Notes under the pieces: model-generated
What the model saw: only the letters and a program-made list of their open reading frames with translations
Databases searched by the model: none
What the model was told of the DNA's origin: nothing
Shown: positions 36,143 through 45,336 of the stretch, piece by piece
Layout of the letters: every line of letters starts with the position of its first letter
Numbering within the stretch: position 1 is the first letter of the stretch
Made by a program: the position numbers and the translations under genes
NCBI GenBank assembly: GCA_965199745.1
Contig: CBDATB010000012.1
Span: 310,001 to 374,000 of the forward strand
DNA length: 64,000 bases
Source of the DNA: CBDATB01 sp965199745
GTDB lineage: Bacteria; Bacteroidota; Bacteroidia; Cytophagales; Flammeovirgaceae
Direction of reading: 5' to 3'

Positions 36143-36276
36143 ATTGAAATATATTGAGTGGTTGTAAAATAATTAAGAGTTAACTAAAAAAAAACGATAA
36201 CAACACATTTACAGATTTAATACAACTGAGTGAGACAGTAAGAAAATACATTAATTAAACATTCATAAAGACCACT

Positions 36277-36975
36277 ATGCAAGTTACTGAATTGAATAAA
36301 ATATTTGCTAACCTTGCCACAAAAGATAAAATCAGCGTTTTATACGAACATTTCAAAAAGGAAGAAATTTTATTTACTTCTTCATTTGGTACAAATGCTG
36401 TCTTTTTGCTTCATTTAATTCATCGAATAAAACCCGATCAGACCGTACATTTTATAGATACAGGCTATCATTTTCAGGAGACGCTCAACTATAAAGCCCA
36501 CCTCACAAAATTATTCAGTTTAGAAGTGGTGAATTTGAAACCCGAAATAAAAGCGCATTATAGCACCTATCGGCAGCGGCTTTGGTCTTTTGATTCTGAT
36601 AAGTGTTGTAGTATTAACAAAATTCAGCCATTAGATAAAATAAAAACCAAATATAAGATATGGGTTTCTGGTTTGATGGGATATCAAACTACCTTCAGGT
36701 CTGACCTTGAGGTATTTGAGCATCATCCCAACATCATTAAATTCCATCCGCTGATAGATGTGGCAAGCAGTGATGTTGACGATTATATTTTTTTACATCA
36801 ACTGCCAAAACATCCGCTTCTAGAAAAAGGCTATGGTTCGATGGGATGCACACATTGTACTTTAAAAGGTACAGGCAGAGATGGTCGATGGAAAGGAACG
36901 AAAAAGTCTGAATGTGGTTTGCATCCGGATTATTTTAGTAAAAAACTACAACAAAACACTGTGGAAATACTATGA
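36277..36975 (+). CDS. cysH: Phosphoadenylyl/adenylyl-sulfate reductase
   Basis: A 232-residue enzyme that reduces activated sulfate to sulfite. SSFGTNAVFLLHL and FIDTGYHFQET mark the PAPS-reductase fold. Cys110-Cys111 and Cys191-x-x-Cys194 are the four ligands of a [4Fe-4S] cluster, the pattern of the cluster-containing group that commonly uses APS. The catalytic Cys213 lies in ECGLH near the C-terminus. It opens the cluster cysH-osmC-metZ-cysN and overlaps osmC by 4 bp (ATGA), so the two are translationally coupled. Confidence 0.93.
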   Translation: MQVTELNKIFANLATKDKISVLYEHFKKEEILFTSSFGTNAVFLLHLIHRIKPDQTVHFIDTGYHFQETLNYKAHLTKLFSLEVVNLKPEIKAHYSTYRQRLWSFDSDKCCSINKIQPLDKIKTKYKIWVSGLMGYQTTFRSDLEVFEHHPNIIKFHPLIDVASSDVDDYIFLHQLPKHPLLEKGYGSMGCTHCTLKGTGRDGRWKGTKKSECGLHPDYFSKKLQQNTVEIL

Positions 36976-37391
36976 AAATTCTTCTCAAAAGAACTAAAGG
37001 TGTACATTTTGAAGGACTAAACGAACAAGGTAATAAAATTTATGCTGAAGGTACACGCGACATAGGTGGAGAGGGCAAAAATGCAGGTCCGATGGAGTTG
37101 CTGCTCATGAGCCTGGCAAGTTGTAGTGCAGTAGATATCGTACTAATGCTAAAAAAAATGAGGCAAGAACTCAGAGGTCTTGAAATAGAATCCACTGGAG
37201 AAAGAGAACGAGATCTTGTGCCTGCTGTTTTTAAAACCATTCATTTGCACTATGTATTAAGTGGCGATTTACAAGAGAGTAAAGTGGATAGAATTCTAGT
37301 AATGTCTTTGCAAAAATATTGTTCCGTATACCAAATGCTCAAGCATAGCTGTAAAATCACCCACAGCTTTACAATTAAACGAACTACATGA
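36972..37391 (+). CDS. OsmC-family protein
   Basis: A 139-residue OsmC/Ohr-fold protein. The family signature is GAGPxELLLxxLAxCxA: here KNAGPMELLLMSLASCSAVD, with the conserved Cys. A second conserved Cys lies in KYCSVYQML. The fold is a dimeric thiol peroxidase, but members without Ohr-type activity are often found in sulfur-metabolism operons. Its position between cysH and a metZ-like gene suggests a sulfur-transfer or thiol-handling role. It overlaps cysH at its start (ATGA) and the metZ frame at its end (ATGA). Confidence 0.88.
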   Translation: MKILLKRTKGVHFEGLNEQGNKIYAEGTRDIGGEGKNAGPMELLLMSLASCSAVDIVLMLKKMRQELRGLEIESTGERERDLVPAVFKTIHLHYVLSGDLQESKVDRILVMSLQKYCSVYQMLKHSCKITHSFTIKRTT

Positions 37392-38571
37392 AGACCGAAA
37401 CCAAAGCTATTCGCCTGCAAACTGAAACAACTCAATATAGCGAGCACAGTACGCCTCTTTTTCCTACTTCTAGTTTTGTTTTTCAGAATGCCGAGCAGAT
37501 GCGTGCTATGTTTGCCGATGAAATACCCGGCAATATTTACAGTCGTTTTTCCAACCCTAGCTGCCGAGAGTTTGAACTGAAAATGTCAGCTTTGGAAGGT
37601 ACTCAAGACGCCATATCAACAGCTACTGGCATGGCTGCTATCTTTGCTTCTTTTGCCGCATTGCTCCAATCTGGAGATCATGTATTGGCATCGAAAGCTA
37701 TTTTTGGTTCTTCCTATCAGATTTTGGTCAATTATTTGCCCCGATGGGGAATTACTCATACCTTCGTAGATCCTAAAAAACCCGAAGCTTTGGGAGGCTG
37801 CTGTTCAGCCTAACACTAAAATTATTTTTGTTGAAACTCCCTCTAATCCCGGTTTGGATATTATTGATTTGGAATGGCTGGGTAACCTGGCAAAAAAGCA
37901 TGAATTAATACTCAATGTAGACAACTGTTTTGCAACTCCTTACTTACAAAGACCAATTGATTACGGTGCTCATCTGGTTACACATTCGGCAACTAAACTC
38001 ATCGACGGACAAGGAAGAGTATTAGGTGGAATTGTTGCAGGCAGTCATGAACTCATTGCTCCAATTAGAAATTTTTGTAGAAATACAGGTCCTGCACATT
38101 TCTCCTTTTAATGCTTGGGTTTTATCAAAGAGCCTTGAGACACTGCATGTTAGGGTTAGATGTCATTGTGAAAATGCACAGTATTTGGCAGAACACTTCA
38201 GCAAAAAACCCTGAAATCTTACGGGTGAACTACCCCTTCCTACCGACTCACCCCGCCTATAATATTGCCAAAAATCAAATGAAAATGGGAGGAGGTATTG
38301 TTAGTTTTGAACTAAAAGGAGGCTTAGAAAGAGCAAAAAAGTTTCTGAACAATCTACAAATGCTTTCGCTCAGTGCTAATCTCGGCGATACTAGAAGTAT
38401 TTGTTACGCATCCTGCCTCAAGTACTCATTTAAAAATGCCTGAACAAGAAACGCCTATCCGTAGGCATCACCGATAGTTTAGTTCGTATTTCTGTGGGTT
38501 TGGAGCATATTGACGATATTGTAGCAGATATTGAGCAAAGCCTCCAAAAATCTACTTCTGTTCTTCCATAG
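37388..38571 (+). pseudogene. metZ: O-succinylhomoserine sulfhydrylase / cystathionine gamma-synthase, five frameshifts
   Basis: A PLP-dependent Cys/Met-metabolism enzyme broken into six frame segments. The intact parts include STPLFPTSSFVF, GNIYSRFSNP, TGMAAIFASFAALL, IIFVETPSNPGLDI, the PLP-lysine segment HSATKLIDGQGRVLGG, SPFNAWVLSKSLETL, THPASSTHLKMPEQE and ITDSLVRISVGLEHI. Frame changes fall near 37793, 38097, 38203-38208 (an A6 run), 38398 and 38453. Together they span a full-length gene of about 390 codons. Five separate one-base changes make a sequencing error unlikely, so the gene is probably dead. Sulfhydrylase and gamma-synthase cannot be separated by eye. Confidence 0.88.
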
Positions 38572-38655
38572 AATTGTGAATCACTATATTTGTATCTGAT
38601 AAATAGTCGAGTTATTTATTAAAGCAAATACCTCTCTTACTATCAATCATTCATT

Positions 38656-39915
38656 ATGTCATATTATTTAGATATGGAGTTGCTGCGCTTTACCACTGCT
38701 GGAAGTGTAGACGATGGTAAAAGCACTTTAATTGGTCGCTTGTTATATGATACCAAAACCATTTTTGAAGATCAGATAGAAGCAGTTAAAAAATCAAGTG
38801 AAAAGAAAGGTTTAGAACATATCGACCTGTCTCTTTTAACTGACGGACTGAAAGATGAGAGACTTCAAGGCATTACTATAGATGTAGCATATCGCTATTT
38901 TGCCACTCCCAAACGAAAGTTTATTATTGCCGACACGCCAGGGCATATTCAATACACTAGAAATATGGTTACAGGTGCTTCAACTGCTAATCTGGCTATT
39001 GTGTTGGTGGATGTTAGAAAAGGCATTATCGAACAAACTTGCCGCCATGCTTTTATTGCCTCTCTGCTGCGAATACCACACTTAGTCGTTTGTGTTAATA
39101 AGATGGATTTGGTCAACTACAACCAAGCCGCTTATAACCAGGTAATTAGAGATTTCAAAAGTTTTGCTACCAAATTACAAGTTTCGGATATTCGCTTCAT
39201 TCCCGTCAGTGCCTTATATGGAGATAATGTGGTAGATAGGTCTGCTCACATGCCGTGGTATAGTGGAGCTACTCTATTAAACATATTAGAAAATATCCAT
39301 ATTGGTAGCGATTATAATCATATAGATTGTCGTTTTCCTGTACAAACTGTCATTCGCCCTCATAACCGTGATTTCCATGACTACAGAGGCTATGCTGGTA
39401 GGATCGCAGGAGGAGTTTTTAAACCCGGCGATAAAATTATTGTATTGCCCTCTGGCTTTGATTCCGTTATTACATCTATAGAGGCTGCCGATAATGTCTT
39501 AGAAGAAGCTTTTGCTCCTATGTCTGTTACCCTTAGGCTCAAAGATGATATCGATATTGGTCGAGGTGACATGATCGTGAGAGAGTACAATCAGCCCCAG
39601 GTTTGTCAGGATATTCATGTAATGCTTTGCTGGCTAAATAACAAAGATTGCCAGCCCAAGGCTAAATATCTTTTAAAGCATACAGCAAATCATGCCAGGG
39701 CGGTGATAAAAGAAGTTATCTATAAAATAGACATTAATACGTTGCATCGTATTCTAGACGATAAAGTGATTAAAATGAACGACGTTGTGCGGGTAAAATT
39801 AAGAACTACCAAGCCCTTATTTTTTGATTCGTATAGAAGAAATAGAAACACAGGAAGCCTTATTCTAATTGACGAAGCAACTAACGAAACAGTAGCTGCC
39901 GGCATGATTATATAG
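38656..39915 (+). CDS. cysN: Sulfate adenylyltransferase subunit 1 (GTPase)
   Basis: A 419-residue EF-Tu-like GTPase. The P-loop GSVDDGKST (residues 16-24), the switch region with GITIDVAYRYF, DTPGH and NKMD are all intact, followed by two beta-barrel domains. CysN drives the ATP sulfurylase reaction of CysD, making APS from sulfate. CysD, which normally sits directly upstream, is absent, and its usual place is occupied by a broken metZ. A TATATTTG box at 38585-38592 could give cysN its own promoter. Confidence 0.93.
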   Translation: MSYYLDMELLRFTTAGSVDDGKSTLIGRLLYDTKTIFEDQIEAVKKSSEKKGLEHIDLSLLTDGLKDERLQGITIDVAYRYFATPKRKFIIADTPGHIQYTRNMVTGASTANLAIVLVDVRKGIIEQTCRHAFIASLLRIPHLVVCVNKMDLVNYNQAAYNQVIRDFKSFATKLQVSDIRFIPVSALYGDNVVDRSAHMPWYSGATLLNILENIHIGSDYNHIDCRFPVQTVIRPHNRDFHDYRGYAGRIAGGVFKPGDKIIVLPSGFDSVITSIEAADNVLEEAFAPMSVTLRLKDDIDIGRGDMIVREYNQPQVCQDIHVMLCWLNNKDCQPKAKYLLKHTANHARAVIKEVIYKIDINTLHRILDDKVIKMNDVVRVKLRTTKPLFFDSYRRNRNTGSLILIDEATNETVAAGMII

Positions 39916-40118
39916 CTTGAGGAAAAATGTCTATAACAAAAATAATTCTTGCAAGAAAGTCAATAGATTCATTCATATAAATTAGTTCATATTGATTTTT
40001 CATTGAAAAGTTATAACTTTCGACAGTGATATACTGTCAGCTAAAGCATTAATAAAAATACCCTTTAGCGTCTATTATTTCACTAATTATTCAAAATTCA
40101 ATAAATCAGCAAATCAGC

Positions 40119-41402
40119 ATGCAAAAAATAGTTATTATAGATGGCTGTAGAACTCCTTTTTTGAGGTCGGGTACTGCTTATATGAACCTCATGTCATATC
40201 AGTTAGCTGGGTTTGCCATCAGAGGTTTACTAAACAAAACAAATCTCTCCGCCAACACCGTAGACAGTGTTATATTAGGTAATGTTATTTCTAACATGCA
40301 AACTCCCAATGTAGCACGAGAGTCGGCGTTGGTGGCTGGTATCCCAAACTCCACCCCCTGCCGCACCGTGTCGCAGGCTTGTATTTCTGCCAACAGGGCT
40401 ATTTCAGACGGCTGCCTTGAAATTATGACTGGACAGGCAGAGGTGGTCATTGCCGGCGGTGTCGATCTGATCTCCGATACACCCATCCAATTTCCTCGAA
40501 AGATGCGCAAAAAACTCTTTAAAGCGCAGTCGATCAAGACGATGGCAGATAATCTGAAATTTTTGGGCTCCCTACGTTTTTCAGATTTTATACCCGAAAG
40601 GCCTAAAGTAGCAGAATATACAACACAACGTGTGATGGGGCAAGATTGTGATATTATGGCAGCAAGATTTGGAGTAAGCAGAGAAGAGCAAGATGAATTT
40701 GCTGTGCGATCGCATCAATTAGCTGCAAAAGCCCAACAAACGGGGTACTTATCTGAAGAAATGATTACTGTTAATTTCCCCCCTAAATTTAAAACAATTG
40801 ATCGAGACAATGGCATCCGCGGCGGATCAACAATAGAAAAAGTAAAGAAATTACGCCCGGCTTTTGACAAAAAATTTGGTACGCTAACTGCTGCCAACTC
40901 TTCTTTTTTAACAGACGGTGCAGCTACCGTTTTACTTATGTCGGAACAGAAAGCAAAAGCCCTAAAATTAACACCTAAAGCAGAAGTAGTAGATTTTGTT
41001 TTTACTGGCCAAAGCCTAGAAGATGAATTATTATTGGGTCCTGCTTATGCGGTATCCAAATTACTAAAACGACAAAGTATGACTCTCGATGACTTAGATG
41101 TTATTGAATTTCATGAGGCTTTTGCTGGTCAAATCATGGCTAATTTAAAAGCATTAGCTTCCGATGAATTTGCCGATAAAAAATTAGGTAGAGAAAAAGC
41201 TGTCGGCGACATGCCTATGGAAAAATTTAACTTGTGGGGAGGCTCTCTCTCTATTGGTCATCCCTTTGGGGCTACGGGTGCCAGAATTGCAGCTACAACA
41301 GCCAATCGCCTGCAAAAAGAAAGTGGCGTTTACGGGTTATTAGCTGCCTGTGCAGCTGGAGCACATGGCCATGCTATGCTGTTGAAAAAAAGCAACAACT
41401 AA
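40119..41402 (+). CDS. fadI: Acetyl-CoA acyltransferase, FadI-like thiolase
   Basis: A 427-residue thiolase of the longer fatty-acid-degradation type. The catalytic set is Cys88 in SQACISANRA, His381 in SIGHPFGATGAR and Cys411 in LAACAAGAHGHAM. The CAAGAHGHAM ending is typical of FadI/trifunctional-protein beta thiolases. It should cleave 3-ketoacyl-CoA in the last step of beta-oxidation. The multifunctional FadJ-type gene follows 83 bp later on the same strand, forming a two-gene beta-oxidation operon. Confidence 0.9.
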   Translation: MQKIVIIDGCRTPFLRSGTAYMNLMSYQLAGFAIRGLLNKTNLSANTVDSVILGNVISNMQTPNVARESALVAGIPNSTPCRTVSQACISANRAISDGCLEIMTGQAEVVIAGGVDLISDTPIQFPRKMRKKLFKAQSIKTMADNLKFLGSLRFSDFIPERPKVAEYTTQRVMGQDCDIMAARFGVSREEQDEFAVRSHQLAAKAQQTGYLSEEMITVNFPPKFKTIDRDNGIRGGSTIEKVKKLRPAFDKKFGTLTAANSSFLTDGAATVLLMSEQKAKALKLTPKAEVVDFVFTGQSLEDELLLGPAYAVSKLLKRQSMTLDDLDVIEFHEAFAGQIMANLKALASDEFADKKLGREKAVGDMPMEKFNLWGGSLSIGHPFGATGARIAATTANRLQKESGVYGLLAACAAGAHGHAMLLKKSNN

Positions 41403-41485
41403 GTAATTAATAGATTACTTTGATATGTTATGGAAACATATATAAAAATATATCAAAATCGCTTGTAAGATTAAAAAGTGCAAAT

Positions 41486-43603
41486 ATGAAGTTTAAAGAT
41501 TTTATCCAATTAGAAATTAGAGATAATATAGCTGTTTGCTGGATTGATAACAAGGTTGAAAAGATGAATGTAGTATCGCCGGCAGCTATCCCAATCTTTG
41601 ATACCTTAGTTTCTAAAGTGCAAGAAGACGATAATATTCTTGCTGTAGTCCTGATAAGCCGCAAGCGGGACTTCATGGGCGGAGCAGATATTAAATCATT
41701 TCAGATACAAAAAGAAGGCGATTTCCGACCTTTTCAAGTGCAAGGACACCAAACGATGCAAAGGATTATTGCCTCTAAAAAACCATTCTTAGCAGCTATT
41801 CATGGAACTTGTGTGGGTTTAGGGACAGAACTGGCTTTAGCCTGCCACGCACGTATTGCTACCAAATCGGCTCGCACTAAAATGGGCTTGCCCGAAGTGC
41901 GGTTAGGTATTTTGCCCGGCGCAGGAGGCACACAGCGTTTACCGCGTCTCATCGGTATTCAAAAAGCCTTAGATATGATGCTGACAGGCAAACAAATTAA
42001 TGCCACACGTGCCAAAAAATGGGGCTTGATAGATGAATTAACAGACGAGGGAAAATTATTACAAGCGGCTATTATGATGGTAAAAAAAATCATGAACAAG
42101 CCCATTGTGAGAAAATTAACATTAGCCTTTCAAGAAAAATTATTAGAGAGTAGTTTATTTAGGAAAATGCTATTTAGTCAAGCTAAAAAAATGGCTTTGC
42201 AGCGCTCTCAGGGAAACTACCCAGCTATTCCGGCTATTATTGAGTGCGTAGAAACCGGCTATAAAAAAGGAATAAAAGCAGGGCTAGAGAAAGAACTCTA
42301 CTGGTTTGAAAAACTCATGCTCACCTCCGAAAGCCTTGGCTTACGTTCTTTATTCTTCGCTGTTAGTGATAATAAAAAAAATCCTTATAAAAATGCCAAG
42401 CCCTTGAATACATTAGGTATGATTGGAACAGGCTTTATGGGAGCAGGTATTGCAGAAGTCAGTGTAATGAATGATGTCAAAGTATTATTAAAAGATATTA
42501 GGCAAAAAGTGCTTGATAATGCCTATCAACTTATCTGGAAAAGCATTGCCAAAAAGCTCAAGTACAAGTCCATGACCAAAATACAAGCCGAACAAAAAAT
42601 GGGCAGTGTAAGCGGTCAAATTACCTACCAGCACTTTGATACAGCAGATATTGTTATCGAAGCAATATTAGAAGAAATGCCACTGAAAAAACGTATCATT
42701 GAAGAAATTGAAAAGCATGGCAACGAACAAGTGATTATCGCCACAAATACTTCTTCTCTATCGGTAACCGAAATGGCAAAACATGCTAGAAAACCAGAGA
42801 TGGTTATTGGTATGCACTATTTTTCGCCTGTGCCTAAAATGCCATTGTTAGAAATTGTAATAACTGAACATACTGCTGAGTGGGTCGTAGCCTCTTGTTA
42901 TGAGTTGGGTCTTAGGCAGGGTAAAACTGTTGTGGTGGTGAAAGACGGTACAGGTTTTTATGTAAACCGTATACTTGCCCCCTACTCTAACGAGTGTCTC
43001 AATATGGTAGATGAAGGTATAGCCATTGATGCTATAGACAATGCTTTAGTTAGAAAAGGTTTCCCCGTAGGACCGATTGCCTTAGCTGATGAGGTGGGCT
43101 TAGACATTGCAGCGCATGTTAGTAAAAGTACTAAATCGTTTGTAGAGTCCAAGCCTGGTTTAGTTGTCAATGAGGCACTAGTCCACATGTATGCAGACGG
43201 ACGCAAGGGACGCAAAAATAAGAAAGGTTTTTATCTTTATAATGATAAAGGAAAAAAACAGGGAGTAGACCAAAGTGCATATCAATATTTTAAGGGCAAT
43301 GGTAAAAAACAACTACCGATGGCAGAAATTCAAGACAGGGCACTCATGCTCATGCTCAATGAAGCTGCTTTGTGTTTAGAAGAAGGCACCATTTCTAGCC
43401 CAAAAGACGGTGATGTAGCTGCCGTATTTGGAATTGGCTTTTTACCTTTTACCGGCGGTCCCTTCCGAGCAATGGATTCTATGAGTATTACAGAAGTAGT
43501 CAAGCGCATGAATAGACTAAAAAAACAGTATGGAGAACACTTCACTCCGGCTGATAGTTTGGTAAAAATGGCAGAAACAGAGGCAAGTTTTTATAGCGAC
43601 TAA
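41486..43603 (+). CDS. fadJ: 3-hydroxyacyl-CoA dehydrogenase / enoyl-CoA hydratase (FadJ-type)
   Basis: A 705-residue multifunctional beta-oxidation enzyme. The N-terminal crotonase domain shows GGADIKSFQ, HGTCVGLGTELALACHARI and LPEVRLGILPGAGGTQR, including the two acidic catalytic positions. The Rossmann domain begins LNTLGMIGTGFMGAGIAEV, and HYFSPVPKMPLLEI with its catalytic His follows. The C-terminal dehydrogenase domain is complete. The ATG at 41486 is chosen; the open frame back to a TTG at 41420 adds non-family residues. It partners with the thiolase just upstream. Confidence 0.93.
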   Translation: MKFKDFIQLEIRDNIAVCWIDNKVEKMNVVSPAAIPIFDTLVSKVQEDDNILAVVLISRKRDFMGGADIKSFQIQKEGDFRPFQVQGHQTMQRIIASKKPFLAAIHGTCVGLGTELALACHARIATKSARTKMGLPEVRLGILPGAGGTQRLPRLIGIQKALDMMLTGKQINATRAKKWGLIDELTDEGKLLQAAIMMVKKIMNKPIVRKLTLAFQEKLLESSLFRKMLFSQAKKMALQRSQGNYPAIPAIIECVETGYKKGIKAGLEKELYWFEKLMLTSESLGLRSLFFAVSDNKKNPYKNAKPLNTLGMIGTGFMGAGIAEVSVMNDVKVLLKDIRQKVLDNAYQLIWKSIAKKLKYKSMTKIQAEQKMGSVSGQITYQHFDTADIVIEAILEEMPLKKRIIEEIEKHGNEQVIIATNTSSLSVTEMAKHARKPEMVIGMHYFSPVPKMPLLEIVITEHTAEWVVASCYELGLRQGKTVVVVKDGTGFYVNRILAPYSNECLNMVDEGIAIDAIDNALVRKGFPVGPIALADEVGLDIAAHVSKSTKSFVESKPGLVVNEALVHMYADGRKGRKNKKGFYLYNDKGKKQGVDQSAYQYFKGNGKKQLPMAEIQDRALMLMLNEAALCLEEGTISSPKDGDVAAVFGIGFLPFTGGPFRAMDSMSITEVVKRMNRLKKQYGEHFTPADSLVKMAETEASFYSD

Positions 43604-43646
43604 AGTAAATGCAAAACGTATTTTCTTATTTTATTCATATAAAAAA

Positions 43647-43677
43647 TTTGTAAAATAAGTGCTGACTACTACCTTTG
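43647..43677 (+). promoter_or_regulatory. Promoter of tRNA-Val
   Basis: TTTG (43647-43650), a 19-bp spacer and TACCTTTG (43670-43677) match both elements of the Bacteroidota primary-sigma promoter exactly (-33 TTTG, -7 TAnnTTTG). The tRNA begins 18 bp further on. This is the best promoter match seen in the window. Confidence 0.8.
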
Positions 43678-43694
43678 GCCTTTCTTAATAGAGA

Positions 43695-43769
43695 GGGCTC
43701 TTAGCTCAGTTGGTTCAGAGCACCTGCCTTACAAGCAGGGGGTCACTGGTTCGAATCCAGTAGGGCCCA
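43695..43769 (+). tRNA. tRNA-Val (anticodon UAC)
   Basis: A 75-nt cloverleaf. The 7-bp acceptor stem pairs GGGCTCT with AGGGCCC (one G-U pair). The D stem is GCTC/GAGC, the anticodon stem CCTGC/GCAGG with loop CTTACAA, giving anticodon UAC for valine. The T arm is ACTGG-TTCGAAT-CCAGT and the discriminator base is A. The 3' CCA is not encoded. An accessory island begins just downstream, as is common at tRNA integration sites. Confidence 0.95.
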
Positions 43770-43802
43770 CTTTATAAAACCCTGATTATAAGCAATTTAG
43801 AG

Positions 43803-43838
43803 GCATTTATCAATAAGCAAAAGATAAATGCTTTTTTT
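43803..43838 (+). terminator. Intrinsic terminator after tRNA-Val
   Basis: GCATTTATC (43803-43811) pairs perfectly with GATAAATGC (43823-43831) around an 11-nt loop and is followed at once by seven T residues. It lies 33 bp after the tRNA. Confidence 0.75.
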
Positions 43839-43858
43839 ATTTGCATACAATTTGCATA
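43839..43858. repeat. Two direct copies of ATTTGCATA with 11-bp period
   Basis: ATTTGCATA occurs at 43839-43847 and 43850-43858, so the repeats are one helical turn apart. Short phased repeats beside a tRNA gene are what arm-type sites of tyrosine integrases look like, but no integrase gene survives here. The link to integration is inferred from position. Confidence 0.35.
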
Positions 43859-43953
43859 AAAACACCCCCAAAAAGCGATTAAAACTTTACCAAATTATAT
43901 TTTTCCTTTATCTTTTGTATAAAGCAATATAATTACTCTCCAAATAATAAATG

Positions 43954-43985
43954 ACAAAAGCACCTCAATGAAAAGGTGCTTTTGT
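43954..43985. terminator. Bidirectional hairpin terminator
   Basis: ACAAAAGCACCT and AGGTGCTTTTGT form a perfect 12-bp stem around an 8-nt loop. It ends transcription of the minus-strand gene at 44025-44348 and could also stop readthrough from the tRNA side. Confidence 0.75.
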
Positions 43986-44024
43986 TTAAAGGAAAATTTT
44001 ATAAATTTTGATAAAATGGTTTCG

Positions 44025-44348
44025 CTACTTTGCTAAACTAAATTCTGTTTTCAAGAACCATAACTTATTAACTACTTTATTAACATCATCAACACATCTT
44101 TGATTATTCGGATCATATTCCAACATACCATTAAGTACATCTATAATGTATAACCTTAAATCATCCTTAGATTTATCATCCTCTTGCAATATATCTGCAA
44201 TTTTCGGAACATAATTGATATATTCCATGTAAACATTATTTGCAAAATCTTGATCATCTGATACCCCGATCGGGTCGCAATTAATTAGCTCAATGTTAAT
44301 TCTTGTAGACAGCCTATTAAACTTTTTAAGTATATTATAGTCTAGCAT
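44025..44348 (-). CDS. Possible immunity protein for the adjacent toxin-like gene
   Basis: A 107-residue acidic, mainly helical protein with no known motif. Its ATG lies 2 bp after the stop (44351-44353) of the repaired frame of the upstream toxin-like pseudogene on the same strand. A small acidic protein encoded directly behind a toxin C-terminus is the classic immunity position in polymorphic toxin systems. Function is inferred only from this arrangement, size and charge. It is followed by a clear terminator at 43954-43985. Immunity genes are often kept after their toxins decay, which would fit the intact frame. Confidence 0.5.
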   Translation of the reverse strand: MLDYNILKKFNRLSTRINIELINCDPIGVSDDQDFANNVYMEYINYVPKIADILQEDDKSKDDLRLYIIDVLNGMLEYDPNNQRCVDDVNKVVNKLWFLKTEFSLAK

Positions 44349-44350
44349 TT

Positions 44351-45298
44351 CTAATTAAGTCTAGTTAAATAAGTGATAATTTTACCATGATTTTTGCCAC
44401 CGGCCATATTAATTACAATTCCCCAATTATTATATTTAAGGGTAAATTGAGCACCATACCTACCCGCCGGATTAAAAATAATTTGCTGAGGTTAAGTAAT
44501 ATTTGCCTAATTAAACTAAGGGTAAAACCTTTAGAAAGCCCATAAGCAATAACGCCGTGAGTAGTATACCCGTTAAAAACTACTGGCACACCGTTTACTA
44601 CCCAAGTTCTAGTATCAATCATATTAGCAATTTCAGCATAAGCGGCATATCTTGAAAAAACATTAAAAAATCTTGTTCTAAATGCAGGGGAAACATCAGA
44701 AGAAAGCCCTAAGAATAAAATTGTTGCTACATTATCAGGACTGAAAATTGCCATAAAATATTGTGCTTTTACATTCTGATAGACAGAATCTACTACATGG
44801 TTAATTTCAGCTACTTCCCCTACTGTAAGATTTGGGGCTGACAAAAGTTCTCTTATATAAAAGCTGAAAATTGCTTTCCATCATGGCCGCCCCAGTCCCT
44901 AATATATTTTAATTGTGCTTCTCTTAACGCTTCTCTGCTACCGTCTTGTTCAATTTGATTTATAATAGCCTTATCTACACTTATCCTTTCTAAAATTTCT
45001 TCATCTTCTGGCGATATGCCTCCCGTATAACCATCTAAGCCACCACCACAATCACCTGCTATTCTTGCCAAATCAGGCCCTTTGCTTTCTATGTATTCTG
45101 CATCATCAACCGTATCATCATCATTTGAAGGGGGTGGAACATCACCAAAACGGCAGCGTTCCGAATAAGATTGTATATTACCACCTCTACCCCATCCGCT
45201 TGCACCACTACCACCACCGGAAATACGACCGTTACTTGTTTCGGATAACTCAAATGATTACTGCTTACTCTGTTAACTGGCTTTTCAGCTTCCCCCAA
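44351..45298 (-). pseudogene. Polymorphic-toxin-like protein, at least three frameshifts
   Basis: Minus-strand frames join into one protein when small indels are ignored: NRVSSNHLSYPKQ, then a Gly-rich stretch SGGGSGASGWGRGGN, SNDDDTVDDAEYIESKGPDL, ISPEDEEILERISVDKA, IRELLSAPNLTVGEVAEINH, FLGLSSDVSPAFRTRFF, NGYTTHGVIAYGLSKGF and finally NPAGRYGAQFTLKYNNWGI and NMAGGKNHGKIITYLTRLN. The ending resembles the C-terminal toxin modules of secreted polymorphic toxins. Frame changes coincide with a G5 run (45130-45134), a TATA repeat (44854-44858) and an A5 run (44474-44478). The gene is dead or misread. Confidence 0.55.
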
Positions 45299-45336
45299 TT
45301 ATTTATTTACAGAGTTCTATTTATTACAATAAGTAA

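Larger units (their letters stand above)
35515..36276. other. Long intergenic region with hairpin, possible small RNA
   Basis: About 760 bp without a long frame. It contains a short hydrophobic frame (35631-35735), a very AT-rich middle, and a strong hairpin at 36103-36142 that does not directly follow any known gene. This leaves open an untranslated RNA between about 35.9 and 36.14 kb, or a leader for cysH. I could not match any riboswitch family such as the SAM class by eye. Confidence 0.4.

Noticed and set aside
36103..36276. SAM-type riboswitch in front of cysH
   Set aside because: The hairpin is present, but I could not find the conserved core of SAM-I or other SAM classes by eye.
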